Shown: positions 10,739-20,142, counted from the stretch's first letter. The stretch is 64,000 nt of DNA from Candidatus Brocadia sp. WS118 (GCA_007618135.1 PHFX01000160.1:1-64000); one strand, 5' to 3'. Numbers and translations: made by a program. The notes: generated by a model from the letters alone, not told the origin.

Positions 10739-11461
10739 TTATCGTCCCTGATCAACTATCTGATAATTTTTGTACTTTTCATTTATTAGTCCATTCGCCT
10801 CATATACTCTTTTTTTATCGATGAGATCCGTTGAGTAAGGTATATTTGTTTCAAGGGCAAGATATTCTACCCTCTGTTTGATCAGTTTATATGGTTCCAG
10901 ATAATAAACGGTAACTTCATGAATGGCATGATCTTTTCGATCTAACGTATATTCAATTTTATCAATAAAATGGGAGTCTCTGATTTTCTGATTAGGTTGG
11001 ATTGTAATAAGTTCATTGCTCATGTCAATTTCCTGACAATTGATGTTGTCTGTGTTATCCAAAATCCTATCCTGTAAATCCATAATCATCTGTTGACGAT
11101 AATCGATTTTTTGTATATCCTTGCTGGGTTTACTTTTAATTATTAATTTCTTGGGGTGCATAATCATAAATTGATCCTGTTGATCGGTCCAAATGGATAA
11201 GAAATCACTATCATAAAAATATTGATCATTTGTAATAGTGATATCTACCAGAGATTTAGTCATATTATTTACATTTGATGGCGTATAGCGCGCAGTGGCT
11301 TCAACATTGAATTCAAGATGATGAACCTTCCCTGGTTCGGGTTTCCCTATTTTCTGAAGATTTTTCACAGAGATTACGATCCTTTGTTTGCAATCTCCCT
11401 GCTCGCCTTGTGCAACAACAGGTAAGACCAACAAAAAAATAGTTATACATGTACTTTTCAT
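10739..11461 (-). CDS. Small secreted protein of the RHS operon (240 aa)
   Basis: It has a signal peptide (about 1-19, ending VVAQG) followed by a beta-rich domain with only two or three Cys. Strands such as IEYTLDRKDHAIHEVTVYY and a preceding Asp/Ile-rich segment give a weak LolA-like impression, which I would not rely on. Its start codon overlaps the upstream giant gene's stop as TGATG, and the next giant gene starts 2 bases after its stop. That is strong evidence for translational coupling and joint function. No known family was recognised. It could be an assembly or carrier factor for the giant proteins, which is inference. Confidence 0.75.
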   Translation of the reverse strand: MKSTCITIFLLVLPVVAQGEQGDCKQRIVISVKNLQKIGKPEPGKVHHLEFNVEATARYTPSNVNNMTKSLVDITITNDQYFYDSDFLSIWTDQQDQFMIMHPKKLIIKSKPSKDIQKIDYRQQMIMDLQDRILDNTDNINCQEIDMSNELITIQPNQKIRDSHFIDKIEYTLDRKDHAIHEVTVYYLEPYKLIKQRVEYLALETNIPYSTDLIDKKRVYEANGLINEKYKNYQIVDQGR

Positions 11462-14400
11462 CAGTTTCTAATTTGTAAAGGTGTGTTATATCGAGCTTCC
11501 TGGATAGTTTTAATGCCTCGTTCTGTTTCAATAAGTTTTCTTGTCAATCTACCCTCATCATCATACTGGTAAAATAAAGCAAAATGCTGGTCATCGAACT
11601 GTGCTATTAGTCTAAGCGTTTCCCGGTCATAAACATAACATACTACCTTTGAATCATAGGGTTGAAATCTAACATCATCGATATATATTGGAACACTATT
11701 GCCAATTTCATCCGTATTTAACTTGATTGAGAATTGCTGGTCCGTCGGTAAAGCGCTGAAGTGGTTACCTTCAATCCGGGCTCTGAATAATGTCCATTCT
11801 CCAGAACGTGCCACAAACTCAAGTGGGATTCTGGTTGTTAAATTATTGAGAGATACCGATAATTTAGGACTACTATTATTATTATAACCGTTAAATGGAT
11901 CTGCCCTGTTTCCAACCCTCTTTGTCATCCACAGCTTTAACCAACCGCCTACTTCCTGCAGATGAGTTCTATTATAAAGATTCTCCAGAATAATCTCATT
12001 CGTCGAATTAATTTGTCTTGCCCCCTTTCCTGAATGTGCAAAATCTCCAGAAAAGTTTTCGAAATCTTCAAATGCAAGAGTGCCATACTCGGCGTTTTCG
12101 CTACGTACAGATGGAACCGTGTAATTATAATTTGTCCCATATTTCACTGAATTATAGAGACCGAGAATATTTTTTTCTTCAACCGGATACCCATGAGGTG
12201 AATATCTAGTAACTTCAATGGTCTTGATCCAGTTATTGTTTGTATTTGATGTCTCATTATTCCAATCAAATGGATGGTATTCTTTAAAAATGCCTGCATT
12301 GTAAACTTTACTTTCTGCTGTACCCTCATTTGCTGATGTTATAGGTGTTTTATACACATAACTGCTGTATGGCCGGTAAATAGCATTCATTTTGGCTAAT
12401 ACTGCAGCATTGTTGGCATTGTTGGGTATTTCATATGTTTCTTGTATTTCCTGATCAAACCATGCAGTAGAATTACCCGTTGCATAGGTTTGGATGCTTG
12501 CATCAATATAATTATTCATTTGCCACGTTCCGGATTCAGGATTCAATTTAAAACCTTCGGCCCCATAGGATGTAAGTATGGCGGTTTTATCGTTTAGCTG
12601 ATTATAATTTGATTCGTTCGTGAAATCATTTCTGTCGTCTGCGGAAAAAATTGGTTGCATCGTTGGATATTTATAGGAAGCGGGTAATTCTAACTTGTAA
12701 ATTGAACCATCGTGATGTTTATCCGAAGAAAACTTAACCCCATCAAATTCATCAATCGTTCTGGTCAAAATGGGTCTTCCGGTAAATTTATCAAAACCCT
12801 TGAATTCAGTTAACGTGTAAGATCCATCCTGAACATTAGTTACTGCCTTGAGAATAGCAGGATAACGAATAACCTTGGATGTAACATGGGTACTCAAATC
12901 TCTTTCAGACATCGTGACGGTAGGAATCGGAGTAATGAAAATAGGTGGTGGAAAACAAATTCCTATGCTTACATCAAGTTCAATTGAAATATCAAATGTG
13001 TTATTATTGAGTTTTCGCATGCCAAGCGAGATATCTTCTTCTTTCCCTGGTGTAGAATAGGTAAAGGTATTATCAGGATTCAAAACCAGGATTTGTTCTC
13101 CTGGTTCATAATATTCAAATTTCTGCATGGAAGTAAGGTAGGTTTGTCCATCATTCTCTCCATAGGTAGTTTTATTTTTAGGTTGTCCATGCATATCATT
13201 TAGAATGAACCGAAAGCCTTGACCAAGAAAGGCATTATTGATTTCGATATTGAATAATCCGGCAGGAATTAACATGAAATCGTTAATCTCATTATCACTA
13301 AGTGTTGTACCTTCAGTTCCTTTGCCTTTTGCAATATCATGTTCCCCATTATAAAACTTATCAAACGGGTAATCCCTGGCGGTAAAAAACTCATGTATCA
13401 CTTCGCCAGTTCCTGTCTTTCCCGAATGAATATTTTTCACCTCAACCCGGGAGTGCCCCACAGAGGGTGAGGGTAAAATTGATCTACCCAATGGACCTTC
13501 CGTTTGTTTCTTGTCCATCCCCGCAGTCAATCGACTAAACCAATCCTGGCCTTTTCTTGGCAAAAAGGAAACAAGGGCATTTTCTTCCGCGAAATTTATG
13601 GGCTCATTGGTTGCCACCCCGCTACTTTGTCTATCTGATTTGATATAAGAATATTCATTCCCATAAATCATGGTATCTCCTTGTTCAATTCCAGGATCAA
13701 ACATGAGTAAACGTTTGACTCGTACGCCGCCACCTCTTTTCGGCTTTGTCATTGGGATTTTAAAATATGATAAACGGGGATTTATTATTTTACAAACTGC
13801 AGAATTATAAATAGTTTCCATATCTTCACCTATCCTTGTAATGAAACGAATCCCTTCGAGACCAAATAGGTCAAGAAATAACCCAAAGTTAAAGAGATCA
13901 ACATCCATATCAGTATAAGATGAATTTGGTGTAGGCTTTGCTTCAATTTCGGACACCTTATTAGCAATACTAAGGCCTATATCTAAGTTTCGATTATAAT
14001 TACAATCGTTGCAATTCCAACCATCCCTTTGTGATTTATAAAAATCCATGCAAGCCTGTCTTGGTAATGTAGTTCTTTCGCCTCCGCCTGAATCGTCACT
14101 ACCTAAGGTGATTTTTAACCTCCAACGAGAACCACTTTGTTCCACATCAACTGCAGCTACTTTTGCATAACCACTAATGTATTCAGCATTACAACTTGCT
14201 AGATATATATTGGGATGATCTCCTGAAAGGCTATAAAGGAATTTGAAGAATATTTTTTCCTTCCCATCCCCTCCAATTCCATAGTAATCTCGTATACTTT
14301 GTGCCAATGCCTCTACCTCTGATTGGTCGAAAGGATCAATTCCAAAATCACTCAGGTTCAAATAAAACTTGTCATCGCCTTGCATTTCTTCAATGCTCAT

Positions 14401-17394
14401 CATAGCCATTGCGGGCCGGTCTTGTACAAAGCAATAGTCCTTTTGTTCATATTGTATGAGAATTTCTCCTCCGGAGGGTAGATGTATCTGTTTCAATTGC
14501 CAAGCTGCCGGATCAAATGAATCCTTACCATCTGGATCCTTGGGTATATCCCCTTGATATACCCAGGGATTCATATCCTGGTGTCTTTCTCTAGCTTTTG
14601 GTTGTACATTCCCCCACGAATCCAATAAATAGGGTTCATAAATGGGATTTTGAACATTCCCACTAAAACGATTAGAGTAATCAAATATTTCCTGATTTTT
14701 TTCACCGAATCTCGATTTAAAATAATTTAAGTCTTCAGGGAATGGCTTGTATTTGTATTCGAATTGATAGGGACTGATCCTGGTACGATATTTCCCCTCA
14801 TATTCAAACCAGACCTTCTTCAACGTTAATTTTCCACTATTTTCTCTAATATTAGTATTTGGGAATTGTCCGTTCACGTTATTGGGCAGATTTTTAACAA
14901 GGGAATAGTCATATTCAAAATGAACCGTTTTTATCGGTTTATCCAGCCTGGATTTGGAAAATAAGACGATCTTTTCCAGTTTTTCTAACCTTTGCGTAAT
15001 CCCTTTTTGACTATTACTGTTTGCTGCCGGATCTCCATTTGAGGAATACTCTGGAGCTCCAAGCCCATCCAGTCGTTCAACTTGACTTCCCTGAATATAT
15101 TGGTCTATCTCAGGAGGGAGGGTGATATCTCTGAATGTGTTATTAAATCTACTTCTATTGGTTTTGTTTGTTACGAAAAATGCAATGTGTGTCTTTGTTT
15201 CGATGGCCTTCAAGTAATAGACATCCTTACAACCACTTATTACTGCAGCAAGGTCATCCCCCGGATCAGAGATCGAGTTTTTGTGAAATTGCATACCTAT
15301 ATATGGTGAGCGCCAATGGTAAGGGGTATTTAAAATACTGTATTTTTGATGATAATGGAAATTCGTCCACGCTCCGAAATCCTCTTTCCCGGGACCATTA
15401 TTGCCGACATCAATATAATCGTGACTGGTTATTTGAGTAAGCAAATAGTCTTTAACGTAGGGTTCCTTTCGCAACTCTCCAAATACTGTATCGTATTGGG
15501 ATATGTCCGGCTCGGAAAAACCGTCATAACTGGTAAACTTGAGATCCTGATATGCAATATAATTATCTTCAATGCAATTTCGTCCGGACGTGCTTCCAAC
15601 ATCACTGCAGTCACGGCGGTCAGTTTCAAGACTTACCTGAAGGTTCATTTCATCAGAGGCAAAAACAGGCAGGCCATAGGTATGATGCATACCTGATTCA
15701 TTGGTTGTCTTGAATTCGATAATTGTTTTTTGATTTGTTAAGCTATTTGTATTATCCAGGTAGGCATCAATTTCCTGAATATTGACATTTTTATTAAGCC
15801 GATTATTATTCCTTACATTGACATCTAATTGTTGTACATTGGTGTTGGCGATAAAAGATGAACTTCCGGTTACCGTTATTTCATTTTGAATATTCTCAGG
15901 TATGTTGGGTATCCCTTTTTTTGTTCCCGGAAAGTTACTTGATGCAACTACCCTGGCTGATTCGGCCGCTGTTGCAGTACCATAAGTGCTATACTCAACT
16001 TTCCCACCCAAATCACTATTAAAACGGAAGAATCCAGCTTGAGAAGGATCAAACACATAATTATCTGTATTTCCGATTTTATCCCAGGTATTTGCTGAAA
16101 ATACTTGCTCCCCAAAGCCTATATCAAGTCCGACTCCTATATTGGTGCCTAACATAAATTCGATTCCACCAGACTTAATCTTAGTATCACTGTTGGCGAA
16201 ATTTGGGTAAAAATGGCCCAATTTTTTAGAAAAATACCTGAATGATCCGACTAATCCTTCGCCCATAACTGTATATTGATCATGATTATTGAATGGAATA
16301 CCCAGGTTATAATCTCTCTTGTTGTATGGACTATCATTTTCATAATAATGATCACTCATGGTGTTATTACCTGATGATGGCGGTGTATTCACATAACCGT
16401 AGGTTTGAAACTTTTGACGAGGGATATTTGCCTGGATATTTAAATTTCCCGATACGCTAAATTCGGGGCCAACGGGTACCATACTTGGATTTACCTGAAA
16501 AAATTTAGTTGTCCAGTTCCATGAATCGCCTTTATATTGTGCAATACTTGTTGCACGCACTACTTCTGAGTGGGTAAACAAGCCGTAGGTACTAGTAACA
16601 TTTGTGAGGGAGCTGGAGAATCCCTTTTTAAGATATGATCTCAATTTATTCTCAAAATATTCCTTTCTGATCTGATCATTTGACAATTGTTTTCCCTCAA
16701 CCTCATTTTTCGTTGAGTTGTTATTGTTATCAGAATCGTCCGTTTTTTTAATACTTTCCCAGAGTTGGCTGATCATTTCCACTGGATTAACATAAGCAGA
16801 GAATGTAAGTTCGCCTTCGTCAGTTACCTTCATATTCAGTCCCGCCATGCCTTTGACACTAATACCCAATCCAAAATCCCTTGAATAACCCGTATAATTA
16901 TTAAAGATATAGGAAGTATTGAAATTTAAAGGAATATCGGCTCCAAATACTTCAATATTACCTATAGCATAGGTAGATGAATATGTCCAATTAGGCCTGG
17001 TCTTTTTATATTGAATGACCTCTCTATCACTATAATCGTCAGGGAAACCTCTAACATCTCTGGTTATTGATCCGGGATTCAGCGTCCAACCGAAACCCAC
17101 CCACGACGCTTCCTGTTCTGCCGAGGCTCCGCTGTGATAGGAAAGAGATAATCCATAACCAGCTCCGTCTGGGCCAGGAATTTCAATAACAGGTAAATTA
17201 TATTTAAAGTCACCACTAAAAGTATTTACCATATCAGTAGTAGCAATTGGCTCGAAGGCGCTGAATTCCGGTGAGGTTGGTCCGGCTGTTAACGCAAACA
17301 CACCTTTCGGTAATATTATATGCAGCATAAATGCAACCAACAAGGTAATTGAGATAATCTTAATCTTTCTCGGATTTCGGATAAATTTCAGCAT
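11461..17394 (-). CDS. Giant SpvB/YD-type secreted protein (1977 aa)
   Basis: An N-terminal membrane or signal segment (about 14-34) is followed by the characteristic start of Bacteroidota-type RHS partner proteins. That start includes NTFSGDFKYNLPV, PGPDGAGYGLSLSYHSG and WVGFGWTLNPGSITRDVRG near residues 55-120, the SpvB/TcaC-like N-terminal signature. The middle part is a long beta-rich body. The last 60 residues contain classic YD repeats (YVYDRETLRLIAQFDD, YQYDDEGRLTRKLIETE), so the chain ends where a typical RHS protein would continue. It follows the lipoprotein gene by 3 bases and overlaps the next gene by one base. The inferred role is the first half of a shell or surface fibre completed by the other two giants. 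Confidence 0.85.
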   Translation of the reverse strand: MLKFIRNPRKIKIISITLLVAFMLHIILPKGVFALTAGPTSPEFSAFEPIATTDMVNTFSGDFKYNLPVIEIPGPDGAGYGLSLSYHSGASAEQEASWVGFGWTLNPGSITRDVRGFPDDYSDREVIQYKKTRPNWTYSSTYAIGNIEVFGADIPLNFNTSYIFNNYTGYSRDFGLGISVKGMAGLNMKVTDEGELTFSAYVNPVEMISQLWESIKKTDDSDNNNNSTKNEVEGKQLSNDQIRKEYFENKLRSYLKKGFSSSLTNVTSTYGLFTHSEVVRATSIAQYKGDSWNWTTKFFQVNPSMVPVGPEFSVSGNLNIQANIPRQKFQTYGYVNTPPSSGNNTMSDHYYENDSPYNKRDYNLGIPFNNHDQYTVMGEGLVGSFRYFSKKLGHFYPNFANSDTKIKSGGIEFMLGTNIGVGLDIGFGEQVFSANTWDKIGNTDNYVFDPSQAGFFRFNSDLGGKVEYSTYGTATAAESARVVASSNFPGTKKGIPNIPENIQNEITVTGSSSFIANTNVQQLDVNVRNNNRLNKNVNIQEIDAYLDNTNSLTNQKTIIEFKTTNESGMHHTYGLPVFASDEMNLQVSLETDRRDCSDVGSTSGRNCIEDNYIAYQDLKFTSYDGFSEPDISQYDTVFGELRKEPYVKDYLLTQITSHDYIDVGNNGPGKEDFGAWTNFHYHQKYSILNTPYHWRSPYIGMQFHKNSISDPGDDLAAVISGCKDVYYLKAIETKTHIAFFVTNKTNRSRFNNTFRDITLPPEIDQYIQGSQVERLDGLGAPEYSSNGDPAANSNSQKGITQRLEKLEKIVLFSKSRLDKPIKTVHFEYDYSLVKNLPNNVNGQFPNTNIRENSGKLTLKKVWFEYEGKYRTRISPYQFEYKYKPFPEDLNYFKSRFGEKNQEIFDYSNRFSGNVQNPIYEPYLLDSWGNVQPKARERHQDMNPWVYQGDIPKDPDGKDSFDPAAWQLKQIHLPSGGEILIQYEQKDYCFVQDRPAMAMMSIEEMQGDDKFYLNLSDFGIDPFDQSEVEALAQSIRDYYGIGGDGKEKIFFKFLYSLSGDHPNIYLASCNAEYISGYAKVAAVDVEQSGSRWRLKITLGSDDSGGGERTTLPRQACMDFYKSQRDGWNCNDCNYNRNLDIGLSIANKVSEIEAKPTPNSSYTDMDVDLFNFGLFLDLFGLEGIRFITRIGEDMETIYNSAVCKIINPRLSYFKIPMTKPKRGGGVRVKRLLMFDPGIEQGDTMIYGNEYSYIKSDRQSSGVATNEPINFAEENALVSFLPRKGQDWFSRLTAGMDKKQTEGPLGRSILPSPSVGHSRVEVKNIHSGKTGTGEVIHEFFTARDYPFDKFYNGEHDIAKGKGTEGTTLSDNEINDFMLIPAGLFNIEINNAFLGQGFRFILNDMHGQPKNKTTYGENDGQTYLTSMQKFEYYEPGEQILVLNPDNTFTYSTPGKEEDISLGMRKLNNNTFDISIELDVSIGICFPPPIFITPIPTVTMSERDLSTHVTSKVIRYPAILKAVTNVQDGSYTLTEFKGFDKFTGRPILTRTIDEFDGVKFSSDKHHDGSIYKLELPASYKYPTMQPIFSADDRNDFTNESNYNQLNDKTAILTSYGAEGFKLNPESGTWQMNNYIDASIQTYATGNSTAWFDQEIQETYEIPNNANNAAVLAKMNAIYRPYSSYVYKTPITSANEGTAESKVYNAGIFKEYHPFDWNNETSNTNNNWIKTIEVTRYSPHGYPVEEKNILGLYNSVKYGTNYNYTVPSVRSENAEYGTLAFEDFENFSGDFAHSGKGARQINSTNEIILENLYNRTHLQEVGGWLKLWMTKRVGNRADPFNGYNNNSSPKLSVSLNNLTTRIPLEFVARSGEWTLFRARIEGNHFSALPTDQQFSIKLNTDEIGNSVPIYIDDVRFQPYDSKVVCYVYDRETLRLIAQFDDQHFALFYQYDDEGRLTRKLIETERGIKTIQEARYNTPLQIRN

Positions 17395-17397
17395 AAT

Positions 17398-17991
17398 TTA
17401 TAGGCTAATGATTGGTATGTTCTTGATATCATTTACATTAAAATTGAAATGATGAATTCCACTATCAAATACTAAATCGATAAACTTAATGTCAAGATTA
17501 TCAGCTATTACAGCATCATCATTCTTTTCAAAGACTATTAGAAAACGGAGACCATCATTTAAATTGTAGTTATTCTCTAAAACACAGAGAACTGGTGGTA
17601 TAGCAGTTTTACTACAATTAAGTTCCAATAATGATCCAAACTGAAAATTCAGGAAATTAATCCTGGACTTTAACTGTTCCTCATTTTGAATTCCCCGATA
17701 GAGAATATTTCCAAATTTCCCGGCAGGCTTGATATGAAAGGAGAAGGAGATGCCATTTTGATATTCCTTTAAAAGCCCATCCTTTTTATTTTCTTCATTT
17801 TTTTCTAAATAAACAAAATACTCTGGCGGAAGATATCTCAGTAGGAAAATCAAATCATCAACTCTTCGTTCCCGGACTAAACCATTATTTTTATCATTTA
17901 TGTAATTCAGTAATTCATGAGGATTATCTATTGACCTGGTACATCCCGAATACAACAAACAGAGGCATAAACAATAAATGAACCTATTCAT
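17398..17991 (-). CDS. Small lipoprotein of the RHS operon (197 aa)
   Basis: The N-terminus is a lipoprotein signal: hydrophobic CLCLCLLYSGC with a lipobox LYSGC, Cys about residue 17. The mature part is a soluble domain of about 180 residues that I do not recognise. The start codon lies inside the end of the upstream chaperone gene, an 8-base overlap (ATGAATAG), and the 1977-residue gene begins 3 bases after its stop. A membrane-anchored lipoprotein next to a periplasmic chaperone suggests a role in escort or docking of the giant proteins at the outer membrane. That role is inference from position only. Confidence 0.75.
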   Translation of the reverse strand: MNRFIYCLCLCLLYSGCTRSIDNPHELLNYINDKNNGLVRERRVDDLIFLLRYLPPEYFVYLEKNEENKKDGLLKEYQNGISFSFHIKPAGKFGNILYRGIQNEEQLKSRINFLNFQFGSLLELNCSKTAIPPVLCVLENNYNLNDGLRFLIVFEKNDDAVIADNLDIKFIDLVFDSGIHHFNFNVNDIKNIPIISL

Positions 17992-18520
17992 GATTATTCT
18001 TAACGTAGTTATTATTTAGAAATACTATTATTTCATCAGTAATATCCAACGCTTCAGAACCATATAAGACATTGCCCGACAATGTCACCCCAATTACTAA
18101 ATCGTAACCCTTTTGTTCTGCATATGTTTTTATGTAACTATTTATTTGATTTAATACCCCTTGTGTTAATTTCTGCTCCTCCTGCTTAGCCTCATCTCTT
18201 AATTGAATTATGTACTGATTCATTTCTGATTGTTTATTGTTGTAAATTTCTTCCAACCTCTTCTTTTCACTTGATGTAATATTCTTGCTTTCTATTTGGA
18301 CACTGATTTCTTTTAAGTTTTTCTTTAGAGAATCTAATTGAATGTCTCCCTTAGAAATGAAATCTGACAATACTTCTCTGACTTCTTTCATTCCCTGATA
18401 TTCTTCCAGGACCTTTAGTGATTTGACATAGACTACTTTAGGTATTCTCGAATTAAAAAATATCAAAACGGATATTACAATCGCAACTTGTATTACAATT
18501 ACTAAAGATATTTTTTTCAT
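17984..18520 (-). CDS. Skp/OmpH-like periplasmic chaperone, first gene of the RHS operon
   Basis: 178 residues: an N-terminal signal or anchor (about 4-22), a VVYVKSLKVLEEYQGMKEV start typical of OmpH/Skp, a long charged coiled coil (about 55-125, rich in Lys/Glu), and a C-terminal beta element (GYDLVIGVTLSGNVLYGSEALDITDEIIVFLN) that closes the Skp fold. Family members hold unfolded outer-membrane or secreted proteins in the periplasm. As leader of an operon encoding three very large exported proteins it is probably a dedicated chaperone, not the housekeeping Skp. The gene follows a riboswitch and terminator by about 40 bases. No strong Shine-Dalgarno is visible. Confidence 0.85.
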   Translation of the reverse strand: MKKISLVIVIQVAIVISVLIFFNSRIPKVVYVKSLKVLEEYQGMKEVREVLSDFISKGDIQLDSLKKNLKEISVQIESKNITSSEKKRLEEIYNNKQSEMNQYIIQLRDEAKQEEQKLTQGVLNQINSYIKTYAEQKGYDLVIGVTLSGNVLYGSEALDITDEIIVFLNNNYVKNNHE

Positions 18521-18561
18521 GAGATGAATAATACCATCCGGTGCTTCGCATAGATTGTGCT

Positions 18562-18619
18562 AAAAAACAAAAAGCCTTACTGCAAAAATGTTTATTGAAA
18601 ACATCTTCGGCAGTAAGGC
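18562..18619 (-). terminator. Riboswitch-linked intrinsic terminator before the RHS operon
   Basis: On the minus strand GCCTTACTGC (18619-18610) pairs with GCAGTAAGGC (18583-18574) and is followed by a T-rich run (18573-18562). The loop contains a further ATGTT/AACAT inner stem. It sits between the GEMM aptamer and the first gene, the classical position for transcription-termination control. A second copy of the 5' arm (18646-18637) lies just upstream, so two 5' arms compete for one 3' arm. Confidence 0.85.
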
Positions 18620-18735
18620 TGTCTTTTTTGTCGTATGCAGTAAGGCTATCTTTGAAAACTACTTCCCAGTATGCTTAAAAAGACCCTATTACTTTGCGTC
18701 CCCTGATCACTCAGGGTTTGCCTTTATCGGAATGT
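18620..18735 (-). promoter_or_regulatory. Class I cyclic-di-GMP riboswitch (GEMM-I) controlling the RHS operon
   Basis: The minus strand carries the invariant GEMM core: GGCAAA, then a CCCTGA-GTGA-TCAGGG hairpin with a GNRA-type tetraloop, then GACGCAAAG (plus-strand 18692-18722). This has the same order and spacing as the well-studied Vc2 aptamer. A second irregular helix follows (AGGGTC to about GGGAAGTAG). Family knowledge: this aptamer binds c-di-GMP. The downstream terminator and the six-gene operon imply ligand-controlled transcription read-through; the sequence does not tell whether the ligand turns the operon on or off. Confidence 0.9.
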
Positions 18736-18752
18736 ATTTTTATGGGTAATGT

Positions 18753-18761
18753 ATGTTCTGT
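18753..18761. repeat. Left 9-bp target duplication of the IS4 element
   Basis: ATGTTCTGT directly abuts the left end of the insertion sequence and is repeated exactly at 20129-20137 after its right end. A 9-bp duplication fits IS4-family transposition and fixes the element boundaries. Confidence 0.9.
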
Positions 18762-20128
18762 CACTCTTGTCCAAATTAAGTTTTTAAAGATGAGCCCTGA
18801 TTTGGTATAAGAGAGGTGGTATGTAAAACTCATTAACCAAAGGAGGGCTCAAGGATGAATAAATTTTGTAGCATATTTAGTCAGTTATTGCAATTATTTC
18901 CTCGTTCAGAGTTTTATCGAGCGGTAAAAGAGACAAATGCTGAATATCATGCCAAAGGGTTTTCTTGCTGGGAGCAGTTTGTTTCCATGCTTTTTTGTCA
19001 ATTGGGTCGAGCACATTCTTTACGGGAAATTACGGGAGGTCTCAGGAGTTGTGAGGGTAAGTTGACACATTTGGGAATTACTGCACCGAGTCGTTCCACG
19101 CTTGCGTACGCCAATGAACATCGTCCGTGGGAACTTTACCAAAAGGTTTTCTTGAATCTGTTGGATCAATGCCGTAATCAGTTTTCCGGAAAGAAAAAAT
19201 TCAGGTTTAAGAATAAGTTGGTCAGTCTGGATTCCTCTACCATTGACTTGTCGCTATCACTTTTTGACTGGGCAAAATTTCGGCGTACCAAGGGAGCAGT
19301 CAAGTTGCACCTTATTCTGGATCACGACGGTTATCTTCCTTCCTTTGCTGTTATCACAGAAGGCACTGTTTCAGATGTGAAGGTGGCACATCAGCTACCA
19401 TTTGACCCTGGGACCATTGTAGTAGATGATAGAGGCTATACTGATTACAGCCTCTTTGGCACGTGGACGGACCAAGGTGTCTATTTTGTCACTCGAATGA
19501 AGAATAACACCCGGTACGAGGTTGTCAAAGAACAGGAAATTCCTAAGAATGGCCATATTCTCAAAGATGAGATTATTCGCCTTACGGGAACGAAAGCCGA
19601 TGAAAAGTGTCCTCATCCCCTCCGGCGAATAGAGGTTTATAACCCTGAGAAAGAGGAAATTCTTGTATTTCTTACCAACAACATGAAGTTTAGTGCTACG
19701 ACTATTGCCGCCATATATAAGGATCGTTGGCAAATCGAACTGTTTTTTAAGGCGCTCAAACAGAACCTCAAGATAAAGACCTTTGTGGGGACCAGTGCCA
19801 ACGCGGTAAAAATTCAAATTTGGACAGCACTCATCGCCATGCTGATCCTAAAGTACCTCCAGCTGAGCTCAAAGTTCGCATGGTCTCTTTCCAATTTGGT
19901 GGCACTCTTGCGTATGAATCTCTTCACTCACCGAGATATTTGGGCCTGGCTCGATAAACCATTTGAAATACCACCTGTCCCTTACGAACCGAGACAATTG
20001 AGTTTTAATTTCTCTTAATTCGGACAGCATCAATGCTAACCTGATTTTAAAAACAACAAAAACTTGTCCAAAATGCCAATAAATTCAAGGTGTATACTTG
20101 CACCTCTCAGCTAATTTGGACAGCAATG
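18762..20128 (+). mobile_element. Complete IS4-family insertion sequence (1367 bp)
   Basis: Terminal inverted repeats are CACTCTTGTCCAAATTAA on the left and, read inward from the right end, CATTGCTGTCCAAATTAG, matching at most positions. Identical 9-bp direct repeats flank the element. It carries one intact transposase gene in the plus direction. Removing the element and one duplication rejoins a TTGACA promoter to the GEMM riboswitch leader, so this is a recent insertion into the RHS-operon leader. Confidence 0.92.
18855..20018 (+). CDS. IS4-family transposase
   Basis: 387 residues. An N-terminal DUF4372-like segment (YHAKGFSCWEQFVSMLFCQLG) precedes a DDE nuclease domain. Probable catalytic acidic residues are in LVSLDSSTIDL (about 122), IVVDDRGYTD (about 192) and YKDRWQIELFFKALKQNLKI (about 292), the last being the IS4 Y-(2)-R-(3)-E-(6)-K signature. 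The enzyme cuts and rejoins the element's ends. The start has a good Shine-Dalgarno (AGGAGGG) and the reading frame is uninterrupted, so the element is probably still active. It is antisense to the RHS operon it interrupts. Confidence 0.95.
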   Translation: MNKFCSIFSQLLQLFPRSEFYRAVKETNAEYHAKGFSCWEQFVSMLFCQLGRAHSLREITGGLRSCEGKLTHLGITAPSRSTLAYANEHRPWELYQKVFLNLLDQCRNQFSGKKKFRFKNKLVSLDSSTIDLSLSLFDWAKFRRTKGAVKLHLILDHDGYLPSFAVITEGTVSDVKVAHQLPFDPGTIVVDDRGYTDYSLFGTWTDQGVYFVTRMKNNTRYEVVKEQEIPKNGHILKDEIIRLTGTKADEKCPHPLRRIEVYNPEKEEILVFLTNNMKFSATTIAAIYKDRWQIELFFKALKQNLKIKTFVGTSANAVKIQIWTALIAMLILKYLQLSSKFAWSLSNLVALLRMNLFTHRDIWAWLDKPFEIPPVPYEPRQLSFNFS

Positions 20129-20137
20129 ATGTTCTGT
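20129..20137. repeat. Right 9-bp target duplication of the IS4 element
   Basis: ATGTTCTGT follows the right inverted repeat immediately and equals the left duplication at 18753-18761. Confidence 0.9.
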
Positions 20138-20142
20138 AGACC

